From the NCBI GenBank assembly GCA_001689495.1, contig LUJS01000014.1:1-38542 (forward strand): 38,542 nt of DNA, given 5' to 3'. The translations under genes and the position numbers were made by a program. This stretch comes from Bacteroidales bacterium M8. GTDB lineage: Bacteria > Bacteroidota > Bacteroidia > Bacteroidales > Muribaculaceae. How positions within the stretch are numbered: position 1 is the stretch's first letter; each line of letters starts with the position of its first letter. The notes beneath the pieces were generated by a model, which saw only the letters and a program-made list of their open reading frames with translations, was not told the origin of the DNA and made no database searches. Positions 34,679 through 38,542 of the stretch are shown here, piece by piece.

Positions 34679-36133
34679 ATGCCGTCAGCCATCCTTCATT
34701 ATCTGTTGTTATTCCTCCTCTGGGGAGGAGGCATTGCCTATGTGGCCCTGATAGCGATGCTGGTGCTCAACGTGATTACCGAAAACCGCAATCCGCTCAG
34801 TACTTTAGGTTGGATAACGGCACTGGTCTTCATACCAGTTGTCGGCCCTCTGCTATACTTCCTCTTCGGCCGCAGCCTGCGCAACGTGCGCATGATCTCG
34901 CGCCGCAACAGGCGCCGCCTGCTCAAGTCGGAGACCCACTCGCCACTGCCGAGACTCGACCGCACATTCAGCCCCGAGAACCGCCAGCGCGTGCGTCTGG
35001 GCTATGCCGTGGCCGACGCCATACTCTATCCCGACAATTCGATAGAGGTATTCAATTCGGGTCAGGAGCTCTATGACGCCATGTTTGCCGACCTGAAAGT
35101 GGCCCGAAGCTATATAAACGTGCAGTTCTACATCATTGCCAACGACCGGCTCGGCCGCCGGTTGTGCGACATACTCATTGACCGTGCGCGGGCAGGGGTC
35201 AAGGTCAGGGTGATATACGACTATATAGGCTCGATTGGCAAGGACAGCCTGCAACTGTTCAACCGTCTGAAAGAGAACGGCGTGGAGGTACACGCCTTTT
35301 TCCGCATCCAGTTCCCCGACAAGATAAGCCGCCTCAACTGGCGCAACCACCGCAAGGTGGTGGTGATAGACGGCGAGAAGGGATACATCGGCGGCTTCAA
35401 CGTGGCTGAACGCTATCTCGACGGGGGCCGCTTCGACCTGTGGCGCGACCTAATGGTGAGGGTAGGGGGGCCGGTGGTTGCCGGGCTGCAGAACCACTTT
35501 GCCATAGACTGGAACTTCATGGGACATCCGCTGCTCACCGACCCGATAAGGCCCGTGCCGCTGTCGGGCGACGACGTGGTGCGCGGCGTCACGGCACAGA
35601 TTGTCGCCTCTGGCCCGACAAACCGTTGGGCGGCGACGGGATACATGTTCTTCAAGGCCATATCGGGGGCCAAGCGCAGGGTGTGGATACAGACGCCATA
35701 CTTCCTGCCGGGCGAGGATCTGATCAAGGCACTGCAGTGCGCCGCCATGTCTGGAGTGGATGTCAGGGTGATGGTGCCCGAGAGATCTGACTCGGCCGTG
35801 CTGACATACGCCTCGAACAGCTATGTCGAGGAGTGTCTGCTGGCGGGCATCAAGATATATTTCTTCAAGCCCGGCATGTTGCACTCCAAGCTGCTGATTG
35901 TCGACGACGATTTCTCGACGCTCGGCTCGACCAACTTCGATTATCGCAGTTTCGACCACAATTTCGAGGAAAACATAATAATGTATTCGGCTGAGGCTAA
36001 CGAGCTGCTGGCGCGTCTGTATGCCCGCGACGAGAGCGAGAGCGAACGCATCCGCATGGCTCGGTGGAACGCCCGTCCGCGGCGCGAGAAGATGCTCGAG
36101 TCGCTGTGCCGCCTGCTCAGCCCGATTCTCTGA
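34679..36133 (+). CDS. cls: Cardiolipin synthase (phospholipase D family)
   Basis: The product has 484 residues from ATG 34679. Two N-terminal membrane helices (about 5-31 and 42-64) are followed by two HKD motifs: His224/Lys226/Asp231 in HRKVVVIDGEKGYIGGFN, and His402/Lys404/Asp409 in HSKLLIVDDDFSTLGSTNFD. The length and layout match bacterial Cls. It condenses two phosphatidylglycerols (or phosphatidylglycerol with another phospholipid) to cardiolipin at the inner membrane. It is divergent from nadE across about 100 nt and is followed 14 nt later by the nitroreductase-like gene. Confidence 0.95.
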   Translation: MPSAILHYLLLFLLWGGGIAYVALIAMLVLNVITENRNPLSTLGWITALVFIPVVGPLLYFLFGRSLRNVRMISRRNRRRLLKSETHSPLPRLDRTFSPENRQRVRLGYAVADAILYPDNSIEVFNSGQELYDAMFADLKVARSYINVQFYIIANDRLGRRLCDILIDRARAGVKVRVIYDYIGSIGKDSLQLFNRLKENGVEVHAFFRIQFPDKISRLNWRNHRKVVVIDGEKGYIGGFNVAERYLDGGRFDLWRDLMVRVGGPVVAGLQNHFAIDWNFMGHPLLTDPIRPVPLSGDDVVRGVTAQIVASGPTNRWAATGYMFFKAISGAKRRVWIQTPYFLPGEDLIKALQCAAMSGVDVRVMVPERSDSAVLTYASNSYVEECLLAGIKIYFFKPGMLHSKLLIVDDDFSTLGSTNFDYRSFDHNFEENIIMYSAEANELLARLYARDESESERIRMARWNARPRREKMLESLCRLLSPIL

Positions 36134-36147
36134 AACAAATAATCACG

Positions 36148-36948
36148 ATGACTATAATCGAAGCTATAAAGGAGCGCCGCTCGGTGCGCAGCTATGACGG
36201 CAATGCGCTGACCGTGCAGCAGAAGTCGGCACTGACAGAGGCTATTGACAGGTCTTACAGCCCCTTCGGAGGCCGTCTGACGATAAGGCTGAAGGAGTTT
36301 GACCTGCGCGAAGGCTACAGGCCCGGCACATACGGGATGATAAAGGGCGCGGTGGATTATTTTCTGCTCGGCATGGGCGACGACGAGGCATCGGCGCTGA
36401 CGGCTGGGTTTCAGTTCGAGCAAGTGGTGCTCGCTGCCACCCGGCTCGGTCTGGGCACATGTTGGATTGCCGCGACGTTCCGCGGGTCTGACTTTGACCG
36501 CGGCGAGACATGGCCCGACGGCGAGGAGCTGCGCATAGTCTGCCCTGTCGGTACTCCACTCGGCCCATCGTTCAAGGACCGCGTGATACGCCTCAGTCTC
36601 GGCAGCCGCAAGCGCCTGCCCATGGACTCGCTGTTCTTTTACGGTGATTTCAAGCATCCCGTGCCTGAGGGCAACCGTTTCAGGGAGCCGCTCGAGATGC
36701 TGCGTCTTGCCCCCTCGTCGACCAACTCTCAGCCGTGGCGCGCATTGGTCGACGGCGATAGGGTACACTTCTATTACAAGCCCAAGAGCAAGGCTTCGGT
36801 GCTCGACTGCGGCATAGGTATGTGCCACTTTTACGAGACTGAAAAATATCTCGGTCACGATGGCACCTTCGCCAAATCTCCCGCCGCCCCATCGGCACCC
36901 GAAGACTGGAAATATCTTATTTCCTATACGCAAGGTGCCGGCGAGTGA
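36148..36948 (+). CDS. Nitroreductase-fold protein (TM1586-like)
   Basis: The product has 266 residues from ATG 36148; the frame upstream overlaps cls and is not used. IIEAIKERRSVRSYDGNALT (3-22) is the flavin-binding opening of nitroreductases. LAATRLGLGTCWIAATF (about 96-112) matches the conserved second block. LRLAPSSTNSQPWRALVDG (about 186-204) is the half-repeat typical of TM1586-type proteins, in which one chain has two related halves. It probably binds FMN and reduces an unknown substrate. It may share a transcript with cls. Confidence 0.85.
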   Translation: MTIIEAIKERRSVRSYDGNALTVQQKSALTEAIDRSYSPFGGRLTIRLKEFDLREGYRPGTYGMIKGAVDYFLLGMGDDEASALTAGFQFEQVVLAATRLGLGTCWIAATFRGSDFDRGETWPDGEELRIVCPVGTPLGPSFKDRVIRLSLGSRKRLPMDSLFFYGDFKHPVPEGNRFREPLEMLRLAPSSTNSQPWRALVDGDRVHFYYKPKSKASVLDCGIGMCHFYETEKYLGHDGTFAKSPAAPSAPEDWKYLISYTQGAGE

Positions 36949-36962
36949 GTTGCTTTGTGGAA

Positions 36963-37514
36963 TTATTCCTTGATTGAGTTGAGGTCGCGGAAAAGTCTTA
37001 CATACTTCGGCCAGTAATATGCCACACTATAAATCAATGCCAGTATGAGACCTATCGCCATTGCCCAAAAGCCAAAGCGATGATATTGCCATGCATTGGG
37101 GAAAAGAAGCGTGAAGAAGACCACCAAGCCCGTGCCAAAGATGATCTCGCCTGATAGTGCCAATAATTTCAGGTGTGCTGTTTCAGAGATCAGTTTTGCC
37201 GGAGTGAGGGTTGCAATGTTGATGTGGCGTAGCTTTCCATACATAAGAACATTCCATATTGCAGCAAGCGACAATAATACTACAAGGAATATTTTAAGAT
37301 AATTCGGGAACGACTGAGGGTTTATGTTTGCATACGCAGCAACGGCGAAAATTACTGCAAGGATTATGTAGGAAGTAAATTCCTGACGAAATTTTTTGAG
37401 AATCCTTGACTTTGCGGTTTCGCAAGCCGACACATTTATTTGTATCTCAACATTGGTCTTGGCGAGAATTTGGTCAAGCGTCGACATACTTTTTTTTAGG
37501 TCATCAAGTTGCAT
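36963..37514 (-). CDS. Four-helix membrane protein, candidate partner of the adjacent sigma factor
   Basis: The product has 183 residues from ATG 37514, one base after the sigma factor stop. A charged N-terminal cytoplasmic segment (MQLDDLKKSMSTLDQILAK, 1-19, and up to about 46) is followed by four membrane helices (about 47-62, 71-90, 117-138, 147-166) and a short basic tail. I do not recognise a named family with confidence, but LDDLKK-type starts followed by membrane helices are often found next to Bacteroidota ECF sigma genes. An anti-sigma role is therefore plausible on context alone. The gene is AT-rich compared with the window. Confidence 0.75.
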   Translation of the reverse strand: MQLDDLKKSMSTLDQILAKTNVEIQINVSACETAKSRILKKFRQEFTSYIILAVIFAVAAYANINPQSFPNYLKIFLVVLLSLAAIWNVLMYGKLRHINIATLTPAKLISETAHLKLLALSGEIIFGTGLVVFFTLLFPNAWQYHRFGFWAMAIGLILALIYSVAYYWPKYVRLFRDLNSIKE

Positions 37515-37515
37515 A

Positions 37516-38007
37516 TCATATCTGTTTAGAAAGTTTTTCCTTGATACGGTGTATCTTAACGGCAACCGTATTGCGTTTTAGTCCGAGAGTATCAGCAATC
37601 TCTTCGTAGGAATATTCATCAAGCCACAGGAGGATGATTGCTTTTTCTATATCTTCGAGTCTATTGATCAATGACAGCAGGGTCTGAAGATTTTCTCGCT
37701 CAGTGTCGTCGATTTCGGTTGATGCGTTGAGCAATCCCAAGTCCAACGAGACTGTTTCTATCCGTGGTCTTGATGAACGGAAGGTCATAAGGGCGGAGTT
37801 TACCGCTACCCTGTAAATCCATGTCGACATCTTGCTTTCGCCTCTGAATTGGTTGAGGCCCAGCCAGATATTGAGATAGATTTCTTGTCGCAAATCGTCA
37901 AAGGGCATTTTGTCGGTTGCGTAGAAATAGCAAACCTTGTTGATGATTCGGGAGTGTTCTTGAATTAACGAGGCAAACTCCCTTTCGTTTATCGGGGGAC
38001 TTTCCAT
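37516..38007 (-). CDS. ECF-type RNA polymerase sigma factor
   Basis: The product has 163 residues from ATG 38007. Sigma region 2 is about 22-77, with FDDLRQEIYLNIWLGLNQFRGESKMSTWIYRVAVNSA, and region 4 is about 105-160, with YSYEEIADTLGLKRNTVAVKIHRIKEKL (helix-turn-helix). The length is typical of ECF sigma factors. The membrane protein gene follows with a one-base gap, so the two are probably cotranscribed. A GAAAC at 38057-38053 on the minus strand could be an autoregulatory -35-like element, but the match is weak. AT-rich composition sets this pair apart from the surrounding genes. Confidence 0.93.
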   Translation of the reverse strand: MESPPINEREFASLIQEHSRIINKVCYFYATDKMPFDDLRQEIYLNIWLGLNQFRGESKMSTWIYRVAVNSALMTFRSSRPRIETVSLDLGLLNASTEIDDTERENLQTLLSLINRLEDIEKAIILLWLDEYSYEEIADTLGLKRNTVAVKIHRIKEKLSKQI

Positions 38008-38105
38008 ATTGAGTTTGTTTTTGCTTCGTTAGGTGCAGATTTAAGTCCGAAAGTTTCATCATTCCCGAAAAAATCCAATTAATTATACATCTTGAATGTG
38101 TAAAG

Positions 38106-38542
38106 TTATGAATCTAAAGCAATTTCGAGGTGCAGTATGGGGAATGGTCTGCCGGCGTCGTCGGTAGCGTCGCGGCCTGTGATGCGGAATCCCTTTGACA
38201 GATAGAATTTCAGCGCCGAGGGATTCTGCTCGTTCACATCCACCCGAGTGGCTCCCTTGCGCTTGGCAAAATCAATAAGCCGCGACCCATGGCCCCGTCC
38301 GCGGCAATCGTCGTCTATGAACAGCATCTCTATCATATCGGCATTCAGACCGATGAAACCTACCGGTCTGTCCTCATCCGAGATCGCATAAATATCTACA
38401 GCCGGAAAATATTCGGGGATCAGCGCCGACCTTATCCCGGCAATATCATCCTCGTCAAGAAAATGGTGCGTCGCCCGCACGGACCGCTCCCATATCCCGA
38501 CCAGCGTCTCGTAATGGGTCAGCGGATTTTCACGGTGGGCAG
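38106..38542 (-). CDS. GNAT family N-acetyltransferase, 5' end beyond the window
   Basis: The frame continues without a stop from 38106 to the right edge, so the product is at least 144 residues. The in-frame GTG at 38480 is inside the gene: upstream codons read THYETLVGIWERSVRATHHFL, a usual GNAT opening. The acetyl-CoA loop is IEMLFIDDDCRGRGHGSRLIDFAKRKG (the R/Q-x-x-G-x-G/A site is RGRGHG). NEQNPSALKFYLSKGFRITGR is the C-terminal GNAT signature. It is probably an acyltransferase acting on a small amine; the substrate is unknown. Confidence 0.9.
   Translation of the reverse strand, partial: AHRENPLTHYETLVGIWERSVRATHHFLDEDDIAGIRSALIPEYFPAVDIYAISDEDRPVGFIGLNADMIEMLFIDDDCRGRGHGSRLIDFAKRKGATRVDVNEQNPSALKFYLSKGFRITGRDATDDAGRPFPILHLEIALDS

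Overview
The window reads as a chromosomal segment of a high-GC member of Bacteroidales, most likely Muribaculaceae or a close relative. The evidence is the Bacteroidota-type promoters (TAnnTTTG, several with a TTG-like element 19 nt upstream), a parA-parB-DUF5683-mltD cluster, TPR lipoproteins with a membrane segment and a C-terminal helix-turn-helix, a YesW-type polysaccharide lyase with an apparent type 9 secretion tail, and the near absence of Shine-Dalgarno sequences. I see no tRNA, rRNA, insertion sequence, integrase, phage gene or CRISPR array. Most genes are on the minus strand.

Region 1 (1-1444): a shortened TPR lipoprotein gene at the left edge, then about 700 bp without a gene. Its centre (912-1197) is a dense run of GC-rich hairpins, flanked by AT-rich DNA. 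Region 2 (1445-10148, minus): an apparent lipopolysaccharide/surface-glycan operon. From its promoter near 10116-10148 it runs waaA (Kdo transferase), a lipid A-type acyltransferase, a KdsB-like CMP-Kdo synthetase, a family 9 glycosyltransferase, an LtaS-like phosphotransferase of the alkaline phosphatase superfamily, and a family 4 glycosyltransferase. A TPR/helix-turn-helix lipoprotein follows and ends at a strong terminator. The first five genes overlap or abut. The TPR gene shares a nearly identical 5' segment with the gene at the left edge.

Region 3 (10200-18100): a small plus-strand gene with its own promoter and shared terminator, a 1204-residue PL11-like lyase carrying two LamG domains, asnS, a pseudouridine synthase with a very long Gly/Tyr/Asn/Gln/Arg repeat tail at its N-terminus, and a YccF membrane protein. 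Region 4 (18100-23512): a periplasmic cyclophilin on plus, facing the operon parA-parB-DUF5683-mltD (chromosome partitioning plus cell wall remodelling).

Region 5 (23535-27552, minus): dgt (TTG start), a TPM-domain membrane protein with four CxxC pairs, and a sodium:alanine symporter, all tightly coupled. Region 6 (27617-34678, minus): nadE, an SLC1-type symporter and a GIN-domain protein with exact 20-residue repeats, then clpC with a small DUF2007 gene. Region 7 (34679-36948, plus): cardiolipin synthase and a nitroreductase-like protein. Region 8 (36963-38542, minus): an AT-rich ECF sigma factor with a four-helix membrane protein that may be its anti-sigma partner, and a GNAT acetyltransferase cut by the right edge.

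Most of the window is ordinary housekeeping. The parts most worth a second look are the hairpin array at 912-1197 with the mosaic TPR paralogues on either side of it, the disordered repeat tail of the pseudouridine synthase, the sigma/membrane protein pair, the small orphan gene at 10296-10589, and two promoters so close to start codons that the transcripts may be leaderless.
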